Assembly (NCBI GenBank): GCA_027922465.2
Contig: BQMF02000001.1
Coordinates: 2,728,001 to 2,792,000, forward strand
Origin: Turritopsis dohrnii
Lineage: Eukaryota; Cnidaria; Hydrozoa; Anthoathecata; Oceaniidae
Direction: 5' to 3'
Length of the DNA: 64,000 nucleotides
Shown: piece after piece, positions 1-11,020 of the stretch
Layout of the letters: every line of letters begins with the position of its first letter
How positions within the stretch are numbered: position 1 is the stretch's first letter
Program-made: the position numbers and the translations under genes
Notes under the pieces: model-generated
Database searches by the model: none
What the model was told of the DNA's origin: nothing
Seen by the model: the letters and a program-made list of their open reading frames with translations, nothing else

Positions 1-7
1 ATCAGAA

Positions 8-2100
8 TGCATTGAATTGAATTGAATTGAATTGAATTGAAAATATATTTACCGCCAAAAAGACGGATGGGACACCCAAATAGTTAAAAAACTAAAATAC
101 AAGGTGCAACCATAATAAAAAAATAAAGAAATATAACAAGAAAAGAAAAGAAAAGAAAAAAAAAATTATAAATACATATCAAAATAAAATAATACAATTC
201 TGTCTTACTAAAGAAATAGAAGTTAAAAAAAAACTTAATTTTTTATACATTTTATAAATAAGTCCTTTATACATTTATCCATCAGAGTAGGAGTTGATAT
301 AAAATTGCGTTGCAAGGGATCTCAGTTTAGAAGGTGTGATGTCAGAAAGTTTGAGATTAGGAAAATTTAGTTGAAACTGGTTCCACTGAAGGGAAGATGT
401 GCGACAAAAAGAGTTCAAACCAAACGATGACGTATTAACACACTGTAGCTTGAGAAGACCCCTACTGCCACCTCTAGTTCCAAATGAATGACTTATTTTG
501 TCAAACCTAAGATTAGCAAGGCTATCAGTCGGTAGATTTTGGTTGAGAAATCTATGAACATATAGGATGTTCATTACTTTGACTAGATCAAAAAATTTAA
601 GAACTCCAAGATCAGCATACAATTTAGTGGCTGAGGTTCTGGGATGGGAGAATGTCATTAGTCTTAGTGACGTGTTTTGAAGTGTGAGAATTCTGTGAGT
701 AACAGAGTTATCACAGAGTCCCCAGACTTGACAGGCATATCTTGCATGGGACATGAAAATGGCATGGTAGACATTGAGAAGGACGTCAACTGAAACAAAA
801 TGCCGAAGTTTTGAGAGAGCACCATTGGCTCTTCTGAGTTTTGAGGTTAGTGAGGAGACATGACTTTTCCAATTGAGATGTTCATCCAGCAAAACACCAA
901 GATATTTAACACTTTTACTTTGAGATAAAAAGTGACCTGCAAGTTTAATGCGAGGAGTGCAGTCAAGATACTTCCTGGGAGATCTAAAAATCATGAACTC
1001 AGTTTTGCTAGCGTTAAGAGAGATTTTGTTGACATTCAACCATTCGACCAGAATCCTGAGATCAGCATTAACTCTTCCACAGAGAGATTTCACTGAATTT
1101 GCAAAGTTAAGTAGATGAGTGTCATCTGCAAAGTGGTATGTGTTTGACGTACGAATACAATAGCAGAGATCATTTATATACAACAAAAATAGGAGAGGAC
1201 CCAAAACAGAGCCTTGAGGGACTCCATGTTTGATGAGTTTTAGTTTCGAATTAGAGTTGCGAATAGTGACAAATTGAGAGCGTTCTGAAAGGTAGGACCT
1301 GAACCAATTATTGGCAACGCCTCTAATGCCATAGTGCTTAAGTTTTGAAAGTAAGATTTCATGATCAACAGTGTCAAAGGCCTTCTGGAGATCGACGAAC
1401 ACACCACAGGCTAACTCACCCTTGTCAAGTTTATCGCGAATGTGTTCAACAATATTGATAAGAGTATCAATAGTAGAATGTTTTTTCCTGAAACCAAATT
1501 GCCTAGAATAAATCTGCTTAAATCTATTGAGAAAATCCATAAGTCGGGAGTACATTGCTTTCTCATAGATTTTTTCAACATTCGAGAGTAAAGAAATAGG
1601 ACGGTAGTTAGAGACCTCTAGAGGTGATCCTTTGTTTTTGAAAACAGGAACCACTTTAGAGATCTTAAGGACTGAGGGAAAGACTCCGGTTTCAAAGGAA
1701 TAATTAATCAGAGAAGAAATAGGTTTAGAAATCTCAAGTTTGAGTAAATTCAGAATTCTGACTGGTATACTGTTCGGACCATAAGATTTTGAATCTGAAA
1801 AGTTACCAATTATTTCAACAATCTCTTCAGGTGAGGTAGGTCTGAGAAAAATTGAGTTTGGATTTCTATTTTTGAGAAACCTTGAAAAATGTGAGTTAGA
1901 GGGAGGAGTTTTGGATCTGATTGAGTCCGCTATTGATGTGAAGAAATCATTAAAAAGATTGGTAACTTCATTGGGTTTAGATGAGATAGAGCCTCCAATC
2001 GATAGCGAGATCGGATCGGAGGATCTATGTGTCTTAGAGCAGATTATTTCACGAACACCTGACCAGATTTTTTGCAAAAAACAACAACAACTGATTACCT
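8..2100 (-). mobile_element. 5'-truncated non-LTR retrotransposon (LINE, CR1/Jockey-like)
   Basis: The element reads on the minus strand. A reverse-transcriptase frame at 275-2077 is followed by about 230 bp of AT-rich 3'UTR and ends near base 10 in tandem TTCAA pentamers (GAATT repeats on the plus strand), the short-repeat tail typical of CR1-like LINEs. No endonuclease-coding region lies upstream of 2077, so the copy is 5'-truncated. The insertion point at the truncated end is somewhere near 2080-2100. Family assignment is from RT motif style only. Confidence 0.85.
275..2077 (-). CDS. LINE reverse transcriptase, open frame of 600 codons
   Basis: RNA-templated DNA polymerase of a LINE. The RT core runs in order: YRPISLLSN, then GFRKKHST, then VFVDLQKAFDTVDH (palm, first catalytic Asp), then HGVPQGSVLGPLLFLLYIND, then the active-site FADD box followed by THLL, and a thumb/C-terminal region to the stop near 275. 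The frame has no internal stop, unlike all other LINE pieces in this window, so the insertion is probably young. The listed start is not a natural initiator: the frame simply opens at the truncation, and the endonuclease half is absent. It is therefore not expected to be autonomous. Confidence 0.85.
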   Translation of the reverse strand: MQKIWSGVREIICSKTHRSSDPISLSIGGSISSKPNEVTNLFNDFFTSIADSIRSKTPPSNSHFSRFLKNRNPNSIFLRPTSPEEIVEIIGNFSDSKSYGPNSIPVRILNLLKLEISKPISSLINYSFETGVFPSVLKISKVVPVFKNKGSPLEVSNYRPISLLSNVEKIYEKAMYSRLMDFLNRFKQIYSRQFGFRKKHSTIDTLINIVEHIRDKLDKGELACGVFVDLQKAFDTVDHEILLSKLKHYGIRGVANNWFRSYLSERSQFVTIRNSNSKLKLIKHGVPQGSVLGPLLFLLYINDLCYCIRTSNTYHFADDTHLLNFANSVKSLCGRVNADLRILVEWLNVNKISLNASKTEFMIFRSPRKYLDCTPRIKLAGHFLSQSKSVKYLGVLLDEHLNWKSHVSSLTSKLRRANGALSKLRHFVSVDVLLNVYHAIFMSHARYACQVWGLCDNSVTHRILTLQNTSLRLMTFSHPRTSATKLYADLGVLKFFDLVKVMNILYVHRFLNQNLPTDSLANLRFDKISHSFGTRGGSRGLLKLQCVNTSSFGLNSFCRTSSLQWNQFQLNFPNLKLSDITPSKLRSLATQFYINSYSDG

Positions 2101-2102
2101 AA

Positions 2103-3158
2103 AATACTCACCAATACTATCAAACTCAACTAATATTTTCGATGATGATCCACATGTGTTTATCGATGGTGGTTACTATGTATTTATCATCTCAACTACT
2201 AAACTTGTCACCAATCAGATCTTTGTTTTATTGATATGTGCCATCAAGGCAAAATAGAACTAAGCGTCAACAAAAGAACGGTAACCGAAACCTCAATGCA
2301 CTATAATAATGCATAATATCAAAGAAAAAAGAAAAGCTAAAAAACAGTTGTTTTTCTTTCAAAATTATTCTGGTAATAATTAATCCATTATCTGAGAAAA
2401 ACTAGGCGACAACTAGCCTCCCCCTCTCTCCGTGCCGTGGTGAAGTCCGATTTCCTGATATTACGTATATCGCAGGGCCGTCGGAGGGACAAGTGTCCAA
2501 AGGGCAATCCATTTTCATCACGAAGTAAAAATCTCGTTTTTAGCTGGGGGTCTTGGGGAGGCGCTGTAAGCCTCCCAAGTGGTGTCTGAGAAGCTTTGCA
2601 ATTTTGGGCCTTCACAGAACCACAGAAAATTAAGATTATTATTAGCCTTCTTAAGTGCCGGGTATCACAGTGGAGGTTCCCTATTTGAATATACATTTTC
2701 AGAAAAAAAACTTTCCTGTCGAAAAAGCCTTCATCACAAAATGGGAAAAGGTCACTTTTAAGTTTCTGAAAATTATTGGAGGGGCACATGCACATCTCGT
2801 CGTGCGAATCAACAAACCCACGTTCCCCTTCAATTAAAAATAGATCGTTTCCACCTGTAGAAATGGACCCAAGTTTGGCCTATTGGCATTAACAACAGGC
2901 CAAATATAGGCCAAAAGCTATATGGGGAAAACCACAGCCAAGTAGATCTGCAGCAAATCATACACTCTTGTTATGAGGAAAAAGTCTTGTTCCGAAGGAA
3001 CGTATTTCTCCCATCCATTAGGAAGAGACAGTTAAAGATTTTGTTATAGAAATAACAAATTTAGTGACATACTGGGACGAAAATCTGATGGATGTTCAGA
3101 AATCTCTCTTAAAATGAAAATGTGCATGATGCCTTCTCTTCTCCTTTAAAAGACGCAC
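2103..3158. other. Intergenic stretch with no recognised gene
   Basis: About 1 kb between two retroelements. A GC-richer patch at 2400-2600 is open on both strands for up to 135 codons, but I recognise no motif in either translation and both strands are open together. A small inverted motif (TTTGGCCTATTGG / AGGCCAAATATAGGCC) lies at 2873-2911. I see no convincing exon. Confidence 0.4.
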
Positions 3159-3159
3159 C

Positions 3160-3650
3160 ATTGAGCGAAAGCAAAAGAAGATTCTGAATCGTTTTTGAAT
3201 TAATTTTGCTAAAGTGGAGACGAAGGAGATTTCGAAGAGTTGATGAGTGAAGTGCGCGAAAATCAAAAACGAATCAAAGACAACATACCGATAAAGATTC
3301 CAGAGAAGTTTCTAAAGTTTTTACAAAACACATGCTATAGATAGGGAAATATAAAAGCAACTTTGAGAACAATGGAAGAAGGTCTTTCAAATGGTGTGCG
3401 CTTTATCTTGATGACGATGTGATAAAGAGACTGAAAGATCTGCATCTAGTTGAGCAATCAGCAGATGAACGGATTTTGTTGAAAACAAAACTCGAGGAGA
3501 TTGACTCTGTTGTTTTCGAGACCATCGATGGACAATCAATTATGAAAGCGGCTATCAAGACCAATGGCTCTGCTGGTTCTTCAGGTTTCGACACAGGGAT
3601 GGAGAAGGATTCTCGCATCATAATTATGGCACAAGAAGCGGTGATCTGAA
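3160..3650 (+). pseudogene. Decayed retroelement RT fragment (N-terminal part)
   Basis: Three-frame translation gives pieces of a protein common in invertebrate repeats: a block reading DSVVFETIDGQSIMKAA, then KTNGSAGSSGF, and after a frameshift GWRRILAS. These match the pattern 'IDG-I--AA-KTKG-AGPSGLDA-GWRRIL' that I recall from RT-encoding repeats of marine invertebrates. Stops and frame changes make it non-functional. The C-terminal part of the same kind of element resumes at about 6395 on the same strand, beyond the minus-strand LINE. The RT core between them is missing, so LINE insertion alone does not explain the gap. Confidence 0.55.
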
Positions 3651-4458
3651 CAATGAACTTATTATAATAATTATAATTATTATTAACATTTATTTTGGAT
3701 CCATAAACATACAATATGGTTCTTCTCCATAAAAACAATTGACAAAAATGAAAAAAAATTTGAATTATTACAATATATTACAAAATTATTTAAAAAATCC
3801 TAAAAGAATTAAATATATATATACATATGTATTAGCAATAAAAACCAGGAGCGGGGACCGCTATTAGAGAAGGGATTGATAAAATCAGTACGAAAGTGCC
3901 CTCGCTAGGGCCTTATCCTTAAAATATGCCTTTGCTTCTTTGCAAAATGCTTTAAAATTAGTTATATTTCTAACGTTCATTGAATACAACACTCTGCTGT
4001 TGAAACGACTGGATATAGTTTCTTTTAACTTTTAAACCGTCATCGTTGTGTCGCAACGCTCTTCGTGGATAATCGATTTCAATTGGCAAATATGTTGGTC
4101 ATTTTTCGTCATGAAGAGCTCGATGTGCTAATTTGACGACGGAGTATTCGGTGTTTTATTGTATTGGTAACCAATTCAGTTCAGCAAGATCATGGATTTT
4201 ACTGTATCTACCCAATACATATCCTGCGGCAGTATTTTGTACACGCTGCAAACGATTCGTTAGCTATTTTGGAGGATATCCAAATACGGCGTCTTTCAAC
4301 ACACTGATGTTTGTAGATAAGTTTAAACGCAGCGTTCTCCAAGAGATTATGTTTATTTGCCATTTGTGGAGTTGCAAAAAGCATAGATTTTGTTTTCTTG
4401 TCGTTAAATAACAGGTTCTCCTTCCTTGACCATTCTGCGAGGTTATGCAGATCATTTT

Positions 4459-5187
4459 CTAGTACGGTTGTACTAGCAGTAACATCACATGGTTTTCAAC
4501 TTTTATAGATGCTAGTGTCGTCAGCATATTGGACAGAGTTTGATATGACAAATCTGAAACATATATGTTAAACAGCACGGGGCCAAGGATACTTCCTTGT
4601 GGAACCTCGTAGTTCATCAAGTTCGTCTCTGACATTTGATCATCAACTTGAACAAATTGGTAGCGATCGGTTAAGTAACTTTGAAGGATTTCTAGACTAT
4701 TTTTAGATACATTCATGTGAGCAAGTTTCTGAAGCAGAGTAAGATGATCTATTGTGTCGAATGCCTTCGAATAGTCAATTAAGATAGCCAGTGTAACTTC
4801 GCTTTGACTCATGGCACGTTTAATGTCATCCCTTAGTTTAACTAGGAGCGTGTTGGTGGAATGACCACGGCGAAAACCGGACTGTGTCTCATTATATAAC
4901 GATGTTGCATCAATGAACTGGCATAATTGATGAAGAATGACCCGTTCATACACCTTTGATAAGACAGGCAATACAGATATCGGGCGATAATCGGTTATGT
5001 CCTTGGGATGATCGACTTTCGGGATAGGACAAACTCTTGCTATCTTCCAGGTTCTAGGAAAAGTACGACATTCAATGCACGAATTTATTATGTAAGCCAG
5101 TGGTGAACTAACTTCATCAGATACAACCTTCAAGTACTTTACTGGTATTCCATCATGTCCGCTGGAACAATCATTTTTCAAACTCAT
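4459..5187 (-). pseudogene. LINE RT fragment (fingers/palm)
   Basis: Translation begins in the SSGHDGIPVKYLK block and runs through YRPISVLP, GFRRGHSTN, the catalytic-Asp block LIDYSKAFDTIDHLTLL and PQGSILGPVLFN. The frame shifts before the FADD motif, which appears only as broken pieces downstream. It belongs to the element at 3655-6400 and is clearly inactive. Confidence 0.8.
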
Positions 5188-5859
5188 GATAATCTTTTTT
5201 ACTTCGCTATAGTTGGTCTGATGTTAAAACCAAGTTCAGAGTCGCAGACACACCTTGTGTATACCTCACTGAGATCTTTAGGTACGTTTTCTTGGTTAGT
5301 TAATTCGGATGCAAGGGTAGAGTAGTGACAATTTAGTTCTGATGGATAATCTTTATTCTTGCAGGCTGTTGCTTTAAGATACGCTTTATCGTTTTCCAGA
5401 CGGTATTGGGTTGCTTTGATGATAACACCGTTCTCATGAACAACGCTTTGGTGCTCTTGATCGCTCTTTTTAAATGCATACGTGCTTCTTTGTAATTTCT
5501 ACGATCGGCAACGGAATTACTTCTCTTTAGTGTTAGTCCTAGATGTTCAAGTTTGTTTTGTAATGAGACTATCTTTTGGTCTTGCATCCACGGGAGCAAC
5601 AGGCCGTGTAAGTTTAACTCTACGTAGAGGAGCATGACGATCTATACACTGCGATATCATTTCATTAAAAATTGAAACTTGGTCGTCTGGATCATTGAAA
5701 CTATATATGATATTGAGTGGAAGTTGTCGAAAGTCGCCGATGTATTTGTTCATGTCAAGGTACTTTTCGTTGCGAACAAATTTATATCTCGGCTCAAAGC
5801 GCTGCTTTTTTATATTTATAACAGCATAGGGGGCATCATGATCACTAATTGTGTCTATC

Positions 5860-6339
5860 TTAACAACGCCATTCCAATTTCTCTTTTTCAGTAAAATTTG
5901 GTTGATATATTACTCCAATTAAGTATGGGGTACTCTTATTACGACCATTCACCTCAATCCATAACGTTTCCAAAGAGTCCTCAATTTTACCGAAGTCTTT
6001 CCTGACATTGAAAGATAGATGATCCTTTACGTAAAAACCAACGCCACCCCCTCTTTGATTCTCACGGTGTTTAAAGAGGGTCTGGTTGCCATTAACTTGG
6101 ACGTAATTCTCTTGGTAATGATTGGATTTGAGCCAAGTTTCCGTTATGCCGATGACATCGAATTGGTAATTTGATAGGAACACCGAAAATTCGTCGAAAG
6201 TTGATAATAACGACTGTGTATTAATGTGAGCAATGGATAGATAATGTCGATACTTGTTCATGACATTTATATGTGTATCGTAAAAATGTTGATTATGTTG
6301 TAAAGAATCGTCAAGTTGAATAGACGAAGTGAGCCTCAA
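5860..6339 (-). pseudogene. LINE APE-type endonuclease fragment
   Basis: About 159 codons covering the N-terminal half of an apurinic-like endonuclease: the HINTQSL metal-site strand, the ITETWL strand carrying the catalytic Glu, and the GGGVGFYVKDHLSF strand, ending in IGVIYQPNF. The C-terminal catalytic His region falls in frameshifted sequence at 5753-5547. It is the 5' part of the decayed LINE at 3655-6400. Confidence 0.75.
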
Positions 6340-6394
6340 ACTGGCTAACTTCCACCCTAACTCGAAGCTGAGAACTTCAATCTCTCTAAACGGG

Positions 6395-6860
6395 CATTCT
6401 TTGATGCATTAACGATGAGATACAAACGGAGCATGAAGCACGTACTTACGTCTTGTGCATGTGGTAAAACTTACTCCATTGATCACGCACTCTCGTGCCC
6501 AAAAGGAGGTTTCGTGTATCAAAGACACAATGGATTGAGGGACACATTAGCGACAGTCATTGAAGAAGTAAAGAAGGATGTGGTGATCGAACCCACTCGA
6601 ACCGCTAACCGGAGAACAGCTCCCATACGCTCAGAGGTACCACAAAATAAGCCTGAAGAACGCCTTCGCGATGAACAACGAACGTAAAAAGAAACGCTGT
6701 TGCCCGCATCTTACAAGTGGGGAACGAGGATCGTTTACTCCACTTATATTTACAACAAACGGTGGAATGGAAAATGAAGCACAACAGTTCATCCGAGCAC
6801 TGGCGATGCTACTTTTCGAGCAAGGAAAGATGACTAAAATTTTCCCCGACCAAATTTTCT
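6395..6860 (+). pseudogene. Decayed retroelement fragment (C-terminal CxCG/DHALSC domain)
   Basis: Translation contains SCACGKTYSIDHALSCPKGG, then RHNGLRD and a DVVIEP block. After a frameshift near 6620 it continues as PYAQRYHKISLKNAF and SFTPLIFTTNGGMENEA. I recognise this Cys/His pattern (C-CG---HALSC-KGG----RHN--RD) followed by 'FTP-IF-TNGGM--EA' as the C-terminal part of RT-encoding repeats seen in many invertebrates. It is the likely partner of the fragment at 3160-3650. It is broken and has no promoter or start that I can defend. Confidence 0.6.
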
Positions 6861-7072
6861 CACGTCTTTTCTGCACCCGGACAAAGCTTTTTCCCAATAA
6901 GTTATATATACAGCAACAACTGCTCAGCCGTCAGCATCGTTGTAATAAAAATGACTAATTTCAAAATTTAGTCGGGGAAAAGTGACTAATTTCAAAAATT
7001 GGTCGGGGAAAAGTCACTAAAAAAATTTTCCCCGACTACTAAATTTTTAACCGACTTTTTTTTCCCCGCGCG
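6828..7072. repeat. Cluster of inverted TAGTCGGGGAAAA motifs
   Basis: The motif (T)AGTCGGGGAAAA and its reverse complement occur five to six times: minus orientation at about 6830-6850 (TTTTCCCCGACC), plus at about 6970-6982 and 7001-7014, minus at about 7024-7037, and a last ACCGACTTTTTTTTCCCCG at 7052-7070. Spacers repeat GACTAATTTCAAAA. This looks like a foldback MITE or its terminal arrays, and it abuts the decayed RT fragment. Confidence 0.65.
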
Positions 7073-7074
7073 GA

Positions 7075-9275
7075 GTACGAAGATATTAAAGCTCCGTGAT
7101 GGAGAGTGTTGCGAAGAGAAAAATTAATGTAATGTTTTGGTCGAAGCAAAGTCAGCTTTTACCGGCATGTGAAAAGTCTGGTGTTATATAAAATTCTAAA
7201 ACTCAAGTAAAAGGATAGCAAGGTAAATATTTTATAACCATGATTTAAATTAGTATTTGGTAATTTTTTTTATCAAAATGAGAAACATCCTTTATGTTTG
7301 GGTGAACACAGTTGTGATTTTTCACTTTCGATTTCACTTTTTTTTTGTTTTCTTCACAAAGCAAAGCTGATGTGAAATGTAAACTTTCAAATGGTGCAAT
7401 TGAAGGGTATTTTTGTAAAATAAATTGGAAATTTGTTTTTTTCATTTTCATTGAAATGTTTAGCACCCCTATTATATTAGCCTAGCTAAAAGGGGCTCCC
7501 ACATTATTGATGAAATATATTTTTTCTATTTCTATTTCTATTTCTATTAAGGATATGGTATATATATAAGGCTAAATACATAAAAAAAATAAAAAAAATT
7601 GTTTTCAGAAAAGTCTAGCTAAGCTTTTCAGTGGTAAAGCTAGTTTTTGGATTTTTTTTTACAGGAAAGCGGTTTATTTCCAAATAAAAGATTTTCTCAT
7701 TAAATAATTGTGATTTTCTTTGATTAGCTCCTACCACATTTTGGATCTCTTACAAAACTGAAAAAGCTCTGCCAAGGAGACTACCACCATGCTCAAGTAT
7801 ATATATAGATTTTTCTTAAAACATTTTTTTTGTTTTTCCGAAAAATTAACCATTACCAAGTTATTAGGACGGAAAAAAATCATTTTTCAGGAAAAATGAA
7901 ATGAACTTAGAAATCAGGCTTTTACAAAAAATATTAAAACCATTTTTACTCACATCTTTTGCTATTCTATCAAGAGTGGAAAGAGCACTGGGAACTGAGT
8001 AGTTTTGTAAAAGAAGTCGCTTTTGCGAAGATGGGGTGTAAGTTTTTCAAGCCTTCTAAATTCTTATTTATTAGTGTACTTAATAACATTACCATTCAAT
8101 AGCTTCAGTGATTTCCAGTGATATTATGATATATAGCAAACATTTATTTTTCTTGGCATCAAAAATCGAATTTGTCATTACATTCATAAATTTGGACCAA
8201 ATTTCGAAAAATCTTCAATTTTCATGAATAAACATCATGCGTAAGATATTGGTGAACTGTTTTTCTGGCACCAAACATCATAGTGAATTGCAAGGCTGTC
8301 AAGATTAAGTTGAATAAATTAAAGAAGGGAGTAATTTGATGAATTCCAGACTGTATATATTTAGTCAGTGTACAAGTCATTCAGATATCTCAAAAATTAG
8401 CCTTAAAGCAATTTTCTCAAGGGCTGATGCGGAAATTGTTTAAGCCTAATGGCTTCTAGTTTGATTTTTCTTGGCTTTCTATTGTTAGAAAAACATATAA
8501 GCTTAAACTTATTAAGCTTTTTCAAACTTTCAGTGCCTCTTCTGGCAATAACTTTGACCAATATCACTGATTGAATCAGTCAATATAAACGCTTGACTAT
8601 TTGCAGAAGGCGTGAGTAAGGGAAAAAACCTTTCATGGTCTTAATTTCAGTGTAAAAATTATAGTATATATATATTTTTAGAAAACCTTTTTTTCTTTCT
8701 TCCTAAAATTGAGTATTTTTCAAAATATTTTTGTTTCTTTTTTACTGTTTTTTTTTTTCTATATTTGTTATGTTAACATTATAACTCAAGTTCTGTTTTT
8801 ATGTATAAAATTCAAAAACCGTTTTTAGATAAGTTATTCAGCTTGATTTATTGCTACATTTTCACTCTTTTCGTTTTGATAGGCCTTCAAATGTACGAGT
8901 TATATAATACCTTTTTTCACTATTGTGATATCACAATACAATACAAGCACAATACAAATACTATTCCACCTTCGATCACAGAGCAGACCAAGTGCCAATC
9001 AGAGAGCAGGACTGCAAGTATACTGCTTTTGAATTTGACAGCCAACTTTGAGAATTCATTTGTATACCATTTGGAGTCAGCAATGGGGTCAGTTCTTTTC
9101 AACGAACTAATGACAAGGTATTCGATACAGAAGGATTTAAGGACACTTTCGTTTTCATGAACAATATTACTATATGCGGCAAGACCAAGGCAGAACATGA
9201 TCGAAATGCTGAAGCATTCCACAGAGGGAGAGAAAAGTAAAATAAAACTGAGTCCTAACAACATTGTGTACGATA
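7075..9275. other. AT-rich intergenic region, no gene seen
   Basis: Long T- and A-rich stretches and a short (TTTCTA)n tract at about 7522-7547 that resembles a LINE tail. At about 8336-8480 there is a dispersed repeat (GAATTCCAGACTGTAT, then GATGCGGAAATTGTT and GGCTTCTAGTTT) whose parts recur at about 52440-52520 and 53420-53520. Small open frames at 8801-9160 and 8920-9264 overlap on opposite strands and match nothing I know. Confidence 0.45.
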
Positions 9276-9434
9276 TCTAGTACTAGAAACAGATACACAA
9301 CAAGAGTTTTCAAATTTTCTTATATTTCAATTTATAACAAAATCATCATCAGAGAGTTAACAAACTATGTACGTACCCATATGACACATTTATAATACAT
9401 ACCCATTAGTGAAAAGAAACTGTGGTATAGCACA

Positions 9435-9892
9435 TACACGCTTTTTTTTATAAGAACAATTTTATAAGAACACAAGCCTCAGATTTGAACCAAGAAATAA
9501 GAACAACATAAGAAGAACTTGAGGCTCAAATTAATGTTTCAACAATAAGAACAGCCTAAGCCTGAATTTTCTTATAAAATAAGAACAATCCATGATAGGA
9601 ACAACTCATGATGTGAATTCACTCACTGGCAAATGGTTTAGAAGTTGTTTTTTTTTCCACCTTGCATACTCATATCGGGTCATTACCGAACAGCAACCAT
9701 GCTTTTAAACAGTTGTTTTTAAAAAGATTTATTTTAATTTTATAAATAAGAACAAAACAAGGCTGAAATCTGAAGCTGTGTTCTTAAAGCTAAGAACAAA
9801 ATATGAACAATTCAGGCTGAAAAAGGCTAAAAAAATAAGAACAGCCAGCCACAGGTCAGATTTTACTAGTTCTTATAAAAAAAAGTGTGTAT
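9435..9892. mobile_element. MITE family A, copy 1
   Basis: Terminal inverted repeats TACACGC(T)8ATAAGAAC / GTTCTTATA(A)8GTGTGTA. The interior is built of repeated AATAAGAACAA blocks alternating with GCCTCAG / CTGAGGC blocks. TA sits at both edges. Further copies are at 23271-23739 and 24635-25223. This copy is nested in the Penelope-like remnant and so is younger. No coding capacity is seen. Confidence 0.85.
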
Positions 9893-9994
9893 ATATCTTA
9901 TGAACAACATCGAATGAGTCTTAATCGTGTAGCTATAAACGGTTAATAGAATAAAGAGCTGAAACAGTGATGTCGATAAGAAAAGAAAAGATGT

Positions 9995-10490
9995 ATATAT
10001 TTGTTTGTTTCAAACAACTTTACAACACCCCTCAAATTGAATTTTTCAAACACCAAAGACTGCATTCCGTTTTTGTGTAATTTGTCTATTGTTTATGAGT
10101 TTACGTGTCCTGGTTGTCTTGACAGCTACATCGAAAGACTGAAAGAACCCTCCACGAGCGTGATAAGGAACACGCCTGGCTGGACAAAAATAGTGTTGTC
10201 CGTAAGCATATCGATCAGTGTGAGGTGTCCCAAACATAATTGGCATAAGTAATCTCCATGATGAGATTTTCACTGGCAATGTTTCAAATAATAAATCTGG
10301 AAATGATCAATCTGTCAATCTACGCTCATCGCATATTAACTTGGTACGTGATAATACGGATAATTGACAAAAGCAACAATTGGAACATTTTACTAATCAA
10401 AGAAGTGCTTAACATTAAGCAATTGCGTCCCAAATTAAACTGTGGATTGATGGCCTCAAAGGAATTGAACTGCATAGTTTGTTAACACTC
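9995..10490 (+). pseudogene. GIY-YIG endonuclease remnant (Penelope-like)
   Basis: Frame 1 shows KDCIPFLCNLSIVYEFTCPG followed by CLDSYI, the start of a Penelope-type GIY-YIG domain preceded by its Cys motif. A frame change then gives ERTLHERDKEHAWLDKNSVV followed by RKHIDQC, and later NWNILLIKEVLNIKQLRPKL followed by NCGL, the family's usual C-terminal block. In-frame stops and at least two frameshifts show that it is dead. Confidence 0.75.
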
Positions 10491-11020
10491 TGATGATGAT
10501 TTCGTTATAAATCGAAATAAGTGTGTATCTGTTTCTAGTACTAGTTTCTAGTTCTAGTTTCTAGTACTAGATATTGCCAGAATTGAAATCAGCACCTTTC
10601 AAATTTAATCCATGCAAAATTTCATGAAATTTGAAGAACTTTCGAAATTTGGTCCAAATTTGGCCCAAATTGTCCAATTTTAGTCAAGGTGTAAACCAAG
10701 ATAATAGTCTTTGAAGCTAACTTGCTTGTGTGGTCAAAGTAGAAACACAGCACCAGTTTATTTACAAACCCAATCGCACAGTTGACAAGGGGTTAAGTGA
10801 AATTATCTCCAATTGGAAATTCCATTCCAATTCCAATTAATTGCCTCTATTGAGTAACAAACTTAAAATTACAAATTTAAAGAACAATTCAATAGTTATA
10901 TACAGGAGTGAACTGCAATGAAGCCAAATATATTTTGATACTTTCTGTAGTATTTGTTTTAATTAGTTTCAGGTATACTAGTACAACCCATCAATCTCAT
11001 TTCTCCACCGACTAACGACT

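Larger units (their letters stand above)
3655..6400 (-). mobile_element. Decayed LINE with endonuclease and RT remnants
   Basis: Minus-strand order is endonuclease (about 6339-5860), a linker with frameshifts (5753-5333), RT palm (5187-4459), RT C-terminal pieces (about 4455-3850), then an AT-rich 3' end with a TAA/ATA-rich repeat near 3660-3695. The APE-type endonuclease shows SIAHINTQSLL, DVIGITETWL and GGGVGFYVKDH. The RT shows YRPISVLPVLSKVYE, SGFRRGHST, LIDYSKAFDTIDH and VPQGSILGPVLFNIYVSDL; the frame is lost just before the ADD box. It lies between two same-strand pieces of another RT element and is a dead copy. Confidence 0.85.
9277..10544 (+). mobile_element. Penelope-like element remnant with inverted terminal repeats
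   Basis: An arm at 9277-9369 beginning CTAGTACTAGAAACAGATAC is repeated in inverted orientation at 10473-10544, ending GTATCTGTTTCTAGTACTAG. Both arms share TCATCATCAGAG-GTTAACAAACTATG when compared as reverse complements. Between them is a decayed GIY-YIG endonuclease domain. Penelope-like elements are known for a GIY-YIG domain and for repeats that may be inverted, so the assignment is good. The reverse transcriptase is absent, and a 458 bp MITE sits inside. Confidence 0.75.

Noticed and set aside
2388..2837. Three overlapping frames on both strands
   Set aside because: No recognisable motif; a compositionally richer patch opens all frames.
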